A stretch of 8,159 nucleotides of DNA from Ruminococcaceae bacterium UBA3451 (lineage in GTDB: Bacteria > Bacillota > Clostridia > Oscillospirales > Acutalibacteraceae): NCBI GenBank assembly GCA_002378845.1, contig DFRY01000020.1, forward strand, positions 45,911-54,069. The letters are read 5' to 3'. Under the pieces are notes generated by a model. The model was given only the letters and a program-made list of their open reading frames with translations. It was not told the DNA's origin and made no database searches. Numbering within the stretch: position 1 is the stretch's first letter; each line of letters begins with the position of its first letter. Below, in pieces: positions 1 to 5,647 of this stretch. The position numbers were made by a program, and so were the translations under genes.

Positions 1-681
1 AGTAACCCGGAAGGCTTTGCCCGGAATTGCAAGGGTTGGCTTTTTGCCGTTCAAAGAGGTAACCTTGAACTGATAGGAAGCTCCTGTGCCAAGGGTGACA
101 GCCGCGCCGGTATCGCTTGTAAATGTAGCTGTAGCCGGAGTGGTTGGCGCGGTTGGTGCCGGTGCTGCCGGAGTTGGGGTTGTTGGTGCGGTCGGAGCTG
201 CCGGGGTGGTGGGAGCAGTCGGTGCAGCTGGTGCTGCCGGGGTAGCCGGTGCACTGGAAGTTCCGGATACAAAGAAGTAGGCATCCATCGTGCGGGAATT
301 TTCATCGGAAGTTTCCGCAAAAATATGGACTAATTTGCCTGCAAGATCCGCGGAAGCGTCCCAGAAACCTTCCGAACGGTAGTCGGCGGTCCAGTTGCTT
401 ACGTAAGTACCGTCAGCCTGTTTTGTAAACACACGGCGGCAAATCTGAGCCAAATTGGAACGGTCACCGGTTAAAGCGAATTTTGCCCCGACAGGAACGG
501 TGTAGTATGTAGCGGCTGTCGGAATATCATTCAATGTGTACGTTGCATTTTGCTGAGAAGTGGAATCCGATACGGTAATGCTGATTTGATCATCGTGGTA
601 CGCAGTAGTTTCCGCAAATGCGGTTACGGATACGCTGACTACCATAAGGGCAGCCAAAAGTGAAGAAATAAACTTTTTCAT
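1..681 (-). CDS. Secreted or surface-exposed protein with Pro/Ala/Thr-rich linker (partial, C-terminus beyond left edge)
   Basis: The frame is open from the ATG at 681-679 to the window edge (227 codons, no stop), so the C-terminal part is missing. Residues 1-23 are a typical Gram-positive signal peptide: MKK, a hydrophobic core (FISSLLAALMVVSVSVT) and an AFA cleavage site. Residues 24-142 form a compact, aromatic-rich domain I do not recognise. Residues 143-183 are a linker of short PAAPTAPTTP-like units. After it begins a second domain with the stretch TLGTGASYQFKVTSLNGKKP, a pattern I associate with beta-sandwich repeats of clostridial extracellular proteins (recollection, not tested). The start is supported by AAAAGGAG at 700-693, 11 nt upstream. 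It is most likely exported and cell-wall associated or released; no catalytic motif is visible and no function can be named. The region upstream is structured (see 717-771). Confidence 0.85.
   Translation of the reverse strand, partial: MKKFISSLLAALMVVSVSVTAFAETTAYHDDQISITVSDSTSQQNATYTLNDIPTAATYYTVPVGAKFALTGDRSNLAQICRRVFTKQADGTYVSNWTADYRSEGFWDASADLAGKLVHIFAETSDENSRTMDAYFFVSGTSSAPATPAAPAAPTAPTTPAAPTAPTTPTPAAPAPTAPTTPATATFTSDTGAAVTLGTGASYQFKVTSLNGKKPTLAIPGKAFRVT
131..254 (-). repeat. Pro/Ala/Thr low-complexity coding repeat (linker)
   Basis: Imperfect tandem 9-12 bp units (GCACC, CCGGCAG, ACCGC themes) encode residues 143-184 of the secreted protein as repeated TPAAP, TAPTTP and PAAPAPT units. 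Such linkers separate extracellular domains and often vary in copy number by slippage. The repetition also opens long spurious frames on both strands here, which should not be annotated as genes. Confidence 0.8.
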
Positions 682-716
682 TTTATGAAATACTCCTTTT
701 CTCAAATCTTTTCTAA

Positions 717-771
717 GGCGATTCCCGGTTTCAAAATACAGGAAAAACCGCCATAGCTTGCCGTTGAGCTA
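717..771 (-). promoter_or_regulatory. Structured 5' leader of the secreted-protein gene
   Basis: Reading on the minus strand, two adjacent hairpins precede the ribosome-binding site. The first is TAGCT/AGCTA (771-767 with 758-754) around the loop CAACGGCA. The second, at 752-717, has GGCG/CGCC at its base and continues through wobble pairs; an alternative inner pairing is GGTTT/AAACC. The non-Watson-Crick positions in the second stem are G-U on the minus strand and A-C on the plus strand, in line with being the leader RNA of this gene. It could be a cis-regulatory element or simply a stabilising leader. I do not match it to a known riboswitch. Confidence 0.35.
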
Positions 772-880
772 GATATAAACAGGAATTTATACCCGGCTTT
801 TTAAGCAGGGATTCCAAACACTTTACACGACAAAGGGAGAAAAGCAGTATTTTGTTTTTTAACTCCGCGCATTGCTTTCT

Positions 881-1075
881 CTTGCACCTGTCTGTCTTGC
901 CCCCCTTCATTTGGGTTCTGCCGCAGAAAGCATTCTGGTCTTATCAAAGGCGGCGTGCGGAAAAGCAATGAAACCGGTACACTTCTCCGCCGGCGGGCCA
1001 GTGATAAGGCAACAAAAAACAGCGCTTGTTACGGAAATTTATCCCATAACACAGCGCCCGACAGACAAGTGCAAG
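881..1075 (-). ncRNA. Candidate multi-stem structured RNA, minus strand, family unknown
   Basis: A 16-bp closing stem joins 1075-1060 (CTTGCACTTGTCTGTC on the minus strand) with 896-881. Inside are: a hairpin at 1057-1022 (15 bp, one bulge at 1052, loop 1041-1037); a 9-bp hairpin 990-982/965-957 with a 16-nt loop, flanked by CTTATCA/TGATAAG (1008-1002 with 946-940); and a small hairpin TTCTG/CAGAA (928-924 with 920-916). The non-canonical pairs at 888/1068, 1046/1032, 1043/1035 and 962/985 are all G-U on the minus strand and A-C on the plus strand, so the transcript should be minus. A TATGAT at 1086-1081 could be a -10 placing the start near 1075, but no good -35 is visible. No U-rich terminator is obvious directly after 881. 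No protein frame here has a credible ribosome-binding site. I do not recognise it as RNase P RNA, tmRNA, SRP RNA or 6S RNA. Confidence 0.5.
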
Positions 1076-1090
1076 AAAACATCATACCTC

Positions 1091-1119
1091 TGTACAAAAG
1101 AATGTTCGGGAAGTATAAT
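1091..1119 (+). promoter_or_regulatory. Sigma-A-like promoter for the 1126 RNA
   Basis: TGTACA (1091-1096), a 17-bp spacer and a perfect TATAAT (1114-1119) predict a start near 1126. That is exactly the first base of the closing stem of the candidate plus-strand RNA that follows. No protein gene begins within 400 bases downstream, so the promoter most likely serves that RNA or a long leader. Confidence 0.6.
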
Positions 1120-1125
1120 ATAGTA

Positions 1126-1227
1126 TGCATTGCGCGGATATTCCGTTGCGTATGGAGCCGACTCCTCCGTATGCAGGAGGCAGGGTGCTGGTAACACCTT
1201 GCCACCGCTGTGCACTTATTATTGTGC
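1126..1227 (+). ncRNA. Candidate junction-type structured RNA, plus strand, family unknown
   Basis: Three stems form a compact junction. P1 pairs TGCAT...GCGG (1126-1137) with CCGCTGTGCA (1205-1214). P2 is a 10-bp stem 1148-1157/1165-1174 with loop CCGACTC. P3 is a 9-bp stem 1179-1187/1195-1203 with loop CTGGTAA. A short hairpin CGGA-TAT-TCCG (1135-1145) may form between P1 and P2. All four non-Watson-Crick pairs (1130/1210, 1150/1172, 1153/1169, 1183/1199) are G-U on the plus strand, matching the promoter direction. GCAC (1212-1215) can pair instead with GTGC (1224-1227), which would break P1; such a switch is typical of riboswitches but is not proven. The 3' end is unknown, and read-through to the terminator at 1363-1391 would give about 265 nt. 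It is not a recognised T-box, tRNA, SRP RNA, glmS ribozyme or common riboswitch. Confidence 0.5.
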
Positions 1228-1251
1228 CTTACCTACAGATTATATCGTGTT

Positions 1252-1285
1252 TATATTTCTTTTGCAATAGAAAAGAAAGAATATA
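1252..1285 (+). other. AT-rich stem-loop between the candidate RNA and nagA
   Basis: TATATT-TCTTTT (1252-1263) pairs with AAAAGA...AATATA (1271-1276 and 1280-1285) around the loop GCAATAG, with AAG (1277-1279) bulged. It would be part of any transcript from the 1091-1119 promoter. It lacks a following U-tract, so it is not itself an intrinsic terminator. A second hairpin follows at 1325-1351 (GTGACGGGTT with AACCTGTCAT). Their role is unknown. Confidence 0.4.
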
Positions 1286-1362
1286 GGCAAAATTTTCCTA
1301 AATAAAGTTTATTATTTTTAATTTGTGACGGGTTTAAAATTAACCTGTCATTAAGATATTTT

Positions 1363-1392
1363 GGGCTGTGCTTTCATGCGCGGCTTTTTTTG
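1363..1392 (+). terminator. Rho-independent terminator upstream of nagA
   Basis: GCTGTGC (1365-1371) pairs with GCGCGGC (1378-1384) around the loop TTTCAT and is followed by seven T residues (1385-1391). It would end transcripts starting at the 1091-1119 promoter about 160 bases before nagA, making the upstream RNA an independent unit unless it acts as an attenuator. The hairpin at 1325-1351 lies just upstream and does not overlap the terminator stem. Confidence 0.7.
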
Positions 1393-1474
1393 TTTCTGCC
1401 AATTCCCTTCGGATAGGAAAAGGAAATTATGCAAAATATACTTGTTGAAAAATCGTCCCATTTTTCGGAAAGGC

Positions 1475-1513
1475 TTGAATAAAATAATTTTTCGCCGTAT
1501 AATAAAAATACGG
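1475..1513 (+). promoter_or_regulatory. nagA promoter with an inverted repeat over the -10
   Basis: TTGAAT (1475-1480), a 17-bp spacer and TATAAT (1498-1503) form a strong sigma-A-type promoter with a predicted start near 1510, leaving a leader of about 44 nt. A perfect inverted repeat CCGTAT-N7-ATACGG (1495-1500 and 1508-1513) overlaps the -10 and start site, where a repressor would block polymerase. It does not match the GntR/NagR-type half-sites I know, so the regulator, if any, is unknown. Confidence 0.7.
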
Positions 1514-1553
1514 ATAAAATTTTCAGTTTTGTCGAATGAAAGGGTGCTGAAAG

Positions 1554-2699
1554 ATGATTTTAAAGAATGCAACAGTAATTGATGACAGTTTTAACCCGAT
1601 CGTAGCCGATCTTGCCATAAATGGCGAAAAAATCGCCGAAATTGCTCCCGAATTGTCCGGGTCAGAAACAGCGCAGACCTTCGACCTGAGCGGCTGCACA
1701 ATTGTGCCTGGCTTTGTGGATGTTCATATTCATGCCAGCGTTGGCGCAGATGCCTGTGATGCCGACCCGGAAGGGCTGGCAAGAATGTGCGGGCATTTGG
1801 CAACCAACGGGGTTACTTCGTTCTGTGCAACGACGATGACAGTGTCTCATGAAGATATTTTAAAAGCACTGTCAGTCATTAAGGGCTGCATGGATCAACC
1901 GCCGCAGGGTGCCCGTATTGCGGGTGTGAACCTGGAAGGGCCTTATATCTCCGCACATAAAAAAGGAGCGCAATCTGATAAATATGTGAAGAAGCCGGAT
2001 TTTGCCGAGTTCAAGGAGTTTTACGATTCCTGCGGCGGAATCATTAAGATTGTTGATATTGCACCGGAATGCGAAGGCGCGGACGACATGATTCAAAAGG
2101 CGTCCAAACTTTGCACGGTGTCCATTGCACATACCGAAGCGGATTACGCCTGCGCGAAGCACGCGTTTGATTTGGGTGTAACCCATGCGACCCATTTGTA
2201 CAACGCAATGCCGGGCATGTCCCACCGGGAACCGGGCGTGGTTGGCGCTGTGTTCGACGACGACCGTATACGGGCCGAAGTGATTTGCGACGGGTTCCAT
2301 ATTAATCCCCCGGTGGTTCGCGTCACCTTTGAAATGCTCGGGGAAGACCGCAGCGTAATTGTCAGTGATTCCATGCGTGCCGCAGGGGAGCCTGACGGAA
2401 CCTATACGCTGGGCGGACAGACGGTTTACGTGAAAAACAGTCAGGCCAGGTTGGCGGACGGGACCATTGCAGGTTCCACCACGAATATACATCAGGAAGT
2501 GAAAAATCTGATCCATTGGGGCGTACCGTTCCGTCAGGTGATAAAATCTGCTACGATCAACCCGGCAAAGGAAATTCATATGGAAGACCAAATCGGCAGT
2601 ATTAAAGTTGGAAAGTATGCCGACCTTGTTGTGTTGGATTCGGATTGGAATATTAAAATGGTTGTGATTCACGGTAAAGTGGAAGTTGACAACCGATAA
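1554..2699 (+). CDS. nagA: N-acetylglucosamine-6-phosphate deacetylase
   Basis: NagA removes acetate from GlcNAc-6-phosphate to give GlcN-6-phosphate in the cytoplasm, feeding amino sugars from cell-wall recycling or exogenous chitin and mucin sugars into glycolysis or wall synthesis. The 381-residue length is normal. It is an amidohydrolase-superfamily TIM barrel: HIH metal motif at 58-60, LEGPYIS with metal-ligand Glu128, AHT with His193, THLYNAMP with His211 and His214, SHREPG at 223-228, DGFHI with His249, and catalytic Asp272 in SDSMRAAG (families usually show DAM). The C-terminus has the usual AG(S/T)...NPAK...GKYADLVVLD pattern returning to the small beta domain. The ATG at 1554 follows AAAGGGTG at 1539-1546. 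It stands alone: no nagB, nagE or regulator is adjacent, and its own promoter and terminator bracket it, so it appears monocistronic. Confidence 0.96.
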   Translation: MILKNATVIDDSFNPIVADLAINGEKIAEIAPELSGSETAQTFDLSGCTIVPGFVDVHIHASVGADACDADPEGLARMCGHLATNGVTSFCATTMTVSHEDILKALSVIKGCMDQPPQGARIAGVNLEGPYISAHKKGAQSDKYVKKPDFAEFKEFYDSCGGIIKIVDIAPECEGADDMIQKASKLCTVSIAHTEADYACAKHAFDLGVTHATHLYNAMPGMSHREPGVVGAVFDDDRIRAEVICDGFHINPPVVRVTFEMLGEDRSVIVSDSMRAAGEPDGTYTLGGQTVYVKNSQARLADGTIAGSTTNIHQEVKNLIHWGVPFRQVIKSATINPAKEIHMEDQIGSIKVGKYADLVVLDSDWNIKMVVIHGKVEVDNR

Positions 2700-2704
2700 A
2701 AATA

Positions 2705-2737
2705 AAACCGCCGGGGTAGCCCCGGCGGTTTATTTTT
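2705..2737 (+). terminator. Intrinsic terminator after nagA
   Basis: A perfect 12-bp stem, AAACCGCCGGGG with CCCCGGCGGTTT around the loop TAG (2705-2731), is followed by ATTTTT. It begins six bases after the nagA stop. The minus-strand flank is also T-rich, so it can act in both directions between these convergent genes. Confidence 0.93.
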
Positions 2738-2750
2738 AGGCTTTACAGGA

Positions 2751-2779
2751 AAACAGCCCCGGCTTTGCCGGGGCTGTTT
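2751..2779 (-). terminator. Intrinsic terminator after serA
   Basis: A perfect 13-bp stem, AAACAGCCCCGGC with its complement around a 3-base loop (2751-2763/2767-2779), starts two bases beyond the serA stop on the minus strand. The T-run after the stem on that strand is short, but together with the neighbouring terminator it insulates the convergent operons. It is also T-rich on the plus side, so it is probably bidirectional. Confidence 0.85.
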
Positions 2780-2781
2780 GT

Positions 2782-3948
2782 TTATTGAATGATTCGAACT
2801 TTAATAATTTCGGGCAGCTTTTCAATGTTTTCCGCGGCGGATTCATGAACATCGCCGGTTACATCCAAAATCGTGTACGCATAGTCTTTTTTGGATTTGC
2901 TCTGCATATTTTCAATATTGATGCCCTCGTCGGCAAGTGCGCCGGAAAGAAGGCTGATGGTGTTGGGAATGTTGCGATGGAAAATGCAGATTCGAATCGA
3001 GGAAGGTTCACGCGGCATGGCAATATCCGGCAGATTCACAGAATTCCGGATGTTGCCGTTTTCCAGGTACTCAATCAGTTCCATCGCGGCCATGCGTGCG
3101 CAGTTATCTTCCGATTCCGGGGTAGAAGCACCCAAATGCGGAATCGCAACCACGCCCTCCATTCCGATGAGGTCATCGCTGGGGAAGTCGGTGACATAAG
3201 CGGAAATCTTTCCGGAGTCAAGCCCGGCAATAATGTCTGCGGAGTTTACAAGATCACCGCGGGCAAAGTTCAGAATACGAACCTCATCCCTCATTTTCGC
3301 AATGGATTCCGTATTAATCATTTCTTTTGTGTCCGCGGTAAGCGGAACGTGAACGGTGATGTAGTCGGAATTGGCATACACTTCATCCAGTGTGCGCGCA
3401 TGGTGAATGGAACGGGAAAGTCCCCAGGCGGCGTCAACCGAAAGGTAGGGGTCATAACCGTAAACTTCCATTCCTAAGCTGTTCGCCGCGTTTGCCACCA
3501 GAATTCCGATGGCACCCAAGCCGATTACGCCAAGCGTTTTTCCGCAGATTTCGGGGCCGACAAACGCGCCCTTGCCCTTTTCCACCAGTTTGCCGACTTC
3601 GCTGCCGCTGCCCTTCAGAGTTTTTGCCCATTCCACGGAGGAAATGATTTTACGGGAAGAAAGCAGCAGTCCGGCAAGCACCAGTTCTTTTACTGCGTTT
3701 GCGTTGGCGCCGGGGGTGTTGAATACAACGATTCCCTGTTCGCTGCATTTGTCAAGCGGAATATTGTTTACGCCCGCACCGGCACGCGCAATGGCAAGCA
3801 GACTTTTCGGAAGCTCCATTTCGTGCATGGAAGCGGAACGTACCAGGATGGCATCCGGGTTTTCCACGTTTTCGCCGCAGCAGTAATTTTCATTAAAACG
3901 GTTTGTGCCGACCGGCGAAATTTTATTCAAGCATTTAATCTGATACAT
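2782..3948 (-). CDS. serA: D-3-phosphoglycerate dehydrogenase (short, ACT-containing type)
   Basis: SerA oxidises 3-phosphoglycerate with NAD+ to 3-phosphohydroxypyruvate, the first step of phosphorylated serine synthesis. Numbering from the ATG at 3948 (388 residues): the NAD-binding Rossmann motif GLGAIG is at 143-148 with the acidic residue of YGYDP shortly after. NFARGDLVN carries the substrate/catalytic Arg230, and IPHLGAST carries catalytic His271. A C-terminal ACT domain spans about 316-388, suggesting allosteric control, possibly by serine. The extra ASB domain of long SerA forms is absent. In place of the common DVFxxEP glutamate motif there is TDFPSDDL (about 253-260). ATG 3948 is preferred over the in-frame GTG at 3957: AGGTAGGTG fits the ATG, while the GTG lies inside that ribosome-binding site. 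It lies 19 bp after serC and is co-transcribed with it. Confidence 0.95.
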   Translation of the reverse strand: MYQIKCLNKISPVGTNRFNENYCCGENVENPDAILVRSASMHEMELPKSLLAIARAGAGVNNIPLDKCSEQGIVVFNTPGANANAVKELVLAGLLLSSRKIISSVEWAKTLKGSGSEVGKLVEKGKGAFVGPEICGKTLGVIGLGAIGILVANAANSLGMEVYGYDPYLSVDAAWGLSRSIHHARTLDEVYANSDYITVHVPLTADTKEMINTESIAKMRDEVRILNFARGDLVNSADIIAGLDSGKISAYVTDFPSDDLIGMEGVVAIPHLGASTPESEDNCARMAAMELIEYLENGNIRNSVNLPDIAMPREPSSIRICIFHRNIPNTISLLSGALADEGINIENMQSKSKKDYAYTILDVTGDVHESAAENIEKLPEIIKVRIIQ

Positions 3949-3967
3949 ATCTTTCACCTACCTATAA

Positions 3968-5053
3968 TCAGGCGTTTTTCTTTTCGAACTCGCCCATAAA
4001 TTCAACCAGTTTTTCCACGCCTTCCACCGGCATCGCATTGTAAATTGAGGCGCGCATACCGCCTACGCTGCGGTGCCCTTTCAGGTTAACAAAGTCGCGT
4101 TCTGCCGCTTCTTTTACGAATTTTGCGTCCAGCACTTCATTACCGGTGATGAACGGAATATTCATGATGGAACGGTCCTTCGGAACGACGGTACCCTTGA
4201 ACATCTTGGAATTATCAAGGAAATTGTAGAGCAGACCCGCTTTGTATTCATTGATTTTTTTCATTTCTTCCAGACCGCCGATGGTGTTTTTCAGCCAATC
4301 TAGCACCATCATGCAAATGTAAATTGCATAGCAGGGCGGTGTGTTGAACATAGAATCGTTGTCCGCGTGGGTTTGGTAATTGAGCATGGTTGGTGTAATG
4401 TCCATTGCGTGACCGATTAAATCTTCACGGATAATGACAACCGTCAGGCCGGCGGGTGCCATGTTTTTCTGTGCACCGGCGTAAAGCAGACCGAATTTGC
4501 TTACGTCAAGCGGTGCGCTTAAAATGCAGGACGAAACGTCCGCAACAAGCGGAACGCTGCCGGTTTCCGGCAGAGAGGTGAATTTTGTACCATAAATGGT
4601 GTTGTTCAGGCAGATATGAAAATAGTCCGCGTCTTTGGTAAAGGCGGAAGGGTCAAGTTCCGGTATGTAGCTGAACGTTTTGTCCTTCGATGAGGCAACC
4701 GAGTTGGCTGTGCCGTAGCGCGCCGCTTCCTTAAATGCTTTCGTGGCCCACTGACCGGTAATTACAAAATCCGCTTTATTGCTGCCCGTCATCAGGTTCA
4801 TGGGAACCATAGCAAACTGAGAGGAAGCACCGCCCTGTAAGAATAATACTCTGTAATTGTCAGGGATACCCATCACTTCGCGGAGTAAATTTTCAGCAGA
4901 ACTTATAATTCCCTCGTAAATTTTAGATCGATGAGACATCTCCATCACCGACTGACCACTGCCTTGGTAATTGAGCATTTCTTCTGCAGCGCGGCGAAGT
5001 ACTGGCTCAGGCAGCATCGAGGGGCCTGCGGAAAAGTTAAAAACGCGTTTCAT
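3968..5053 (-). CDS. serC: Phosphoserine aminotransferase
   Basis: SerC is a PLP-dependent class V aminotransferase that converts 3-phosphohydroxypyruvate and glutamate to phosphoserine and 2-oxoglutarate. It can also serve pyridoxal phosphate synthesis in bacteria with the DXP-independent pathway missing. The 361 residues match the usual length. Visible motifs: FNFSAGPSMLP at 5-15; MSHRS at 39-43 with substrate-phosphate residues His41 and Arg42; GGASSQF at 74-80; Trp102, which stacks on PLP; ADVSS with Asp172; the Schiff-base lysine Lys196 in GAQKN; and GHRSVGGMRAS at 326-336 for carboxylate and phosphate binding. The start is ATG 5053, nine bases after GGAGG (5067-5063). An in-frame TTG at 5062 lies against that site and is less likely. 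It is first gene of the serC-serA operon; no serB is present nearby. Confidence 0.97.
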   Translation of the reverse strand: MKRVFNFSAGPSMLPEPVLRRAAEEMLNYQGSGQSVMEMSHRSKIYEGIISSAENLLREVMGIPDNYRVLFLQGGASSQFAMVPMNLMTGSNKADFVITGQWATKAFKEAARYGTANSVASSKDKTFSYIPELDPSAFTKDADYFHICLNNTIYGTKFTSLPETGSVPLVADVSSCILSAPLDVSKFGLLYAGAQKNMAPAGLTVVIIREDLIGHAMDITPTMLNYQTHADNDSMFNTPPCYAIYICMMVLDWLKNTIGGLEEMKKINEYKAGLLYNFLDNSKMFKGTVVPKDRSIMNIPFITGNEVLDAKFVKEAAERDFVNLKGHRSVGGMRASIYNAMPVEGVEKLVEFMGEFEKKNA

Positions 5054-5119
5054 TAAGTGCAACCTCCAATTTAAAATTTTTTGGACTTATTTTAAGCCCA
5101 TTTGGGTTATTAATTAAAT

Positions 5120-5148
5120 ATTATATCGCTTTAACTTGATGAAGTCAA
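5120..5148 (-). promoter_or_regulatory. serC-serA promoter
   Basis: On the minus strand TTGACT (5148-5143), a 17-bp spacer and TATAAT (5125-5120) are near-consensus. Transcription should start near 5113, leaving a leader of about 60 nt with no T-box or other recognisable riboswitch. A small palindrome CGGATTCCG lies upstream at about 5162-5170 and could be an operator, though it is short. Confidence 0.85.
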
Positions 5149-5207
5149 TGCCGAAACCGCTCGGATTCCGTCCGCAAAACGACTGATTTCGTCAAAATAA
5201 GATAGGA

Positions 5208-5235
5208 TTGCCAAGCACCTAATTTGTGGTATAAT
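5208..5235 (+). promoter_or_regulatory. Promoter of the DRTGG-hydrogenase operon
   Basis: TTGCCA (5208-5213), a 16-bp spacer and an extended -10 (TGG followed by TATAAT, 5230-5235) predict a start near 5242 and a leader of about 58 nt. It diverges from the serC promoter about 60 bp away. No Rex-type TTGTTAA...TTAACAA operator is visible, which would have been expected for simple NADH control of a hydrogenase operon. Confidence 0.75.
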
Positions 5236-5299
5236 TATAAATATAAATTTGCATTTACATCGAAAAATATTGGCTATTTTTATTAAGGAGGGATTCTGC

Positions 5300-5647
5300 A
5301 TGACAGTAAGAGACATTATCCGAATCCTGGATGCCGAAATCATTACGGAAGGCGACTTGGATACGGAGGTAAAAACGGCTTGCGGCAGCGACATGATGAG
5401 CGATGTGCTCGCCTTTGTAAAAGACCAGTCCGTTCTGCTTACCGGCCTTACCAATCTGCAGGTAGTGCGAACCGCGGAAATGATGGATATGCACTGCGTT
5501 GTTTTCGTACGGGGAAAAGTACCGGACGACGACTTGATTTCCCTCGCAAGGCAATTAAAAATGACCATACTGAAAACGCAGCACAGGATGTTCACCGCCT
5601 GCGGGCTGCTTTATACAAACGGTTTGAGCGGTGGGGTTCCCAATTGA
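5300..5647 (+). CDS. DRTGG-domain protein (first of two)
   Basis: This 115-residue cytoplasmic protein resembles stand-alone DRTGG domains, the fold also found N-terminal in HPr kinase and in some phosphotransacetylases. It starts MTVRDIIRILDAEIITEGDLD, then has GSDMMSDVLAFV, VLLTGLTNLQVVRTAEMMDM and VVFVRGKVPDDDLISLA. The same spacing of elements occurs in the protein at 7391-7720, so the two are paralogues within one operon. DRTGG domains are thought to bind small ligands or mediate regulation; no ligand can be named here. ATG 5300 is favoured over an upstream in-frame ATG at 5249 because AAGGAGGG sits at 5285-5292. The upstream frame would also begin within a few bases of the predicted transcription start. 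It overlaps the next gene by 4 bases. Confidence 0.85.
   Translation: MTVRDIIRILDAEIITEGDLDTEVKTACGSDMMSDVLAFVKDQSVLLTGLTNLQVVRTAEMMDMHCVVFVRGKVPDDDLISLARQLKMTILKTQHRMFTACGLLYTNGLSGGVPN

Noticed and set aside
51..320. Long Pro/Gln/Leu/Arg-rich and Gly/Ala/Val-rich open frames over the repeat region, on both strands
   Set aside because: They are out-of-frame readings of the repeated Pro/Ala/Thr codons of the secreted protein, without ribosome-binding sites.
717..771. c-di-GMP class I riboswitch
   Set aside because: There is a faint likeness (ACGGCAAGCTATGG), but the conserved GCAAACC, GNRA tetraloop and receptor elements are missing.
872..1194. Open frames of 79-83 codons in the gene-free block
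   Set aside because: No Shine-Dalgarno sequence and unconvincing composition; they run across stems of the candidate RNAs, which explain the region better.
1126..1227. T-box, glmS ribozyme or SRP RNA
   Set aside because: The AGGGTG and GGTAACACC strings look suggestive, but the T-box TGGNACCGCG sequence, the glmS catalytic core and the SRP GGAAG/GCAGCA loop are absent.
1351..1582. 73-codon frames on both strands upstream of nagA
   Set aside because: They cross the terminator at 1363-1391 and the nagA promoter and have atypical Lys/Phe/Ile/Arg-rich composition from AT-rich spacer DNA.
1872..2672. 266-codon minus-strand frame antisense to nagA
   Set aside because: Shadow frame from codon bias; the plus strand has complete NagA motifs.
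2705..2779. Insertion-sequence ends or a REP-like element from the two perfect palindromes
   Set aside because: Each hairpin sits directly behind a stop codon of convergent genes with T-runs, which is explained fully as two terminators.
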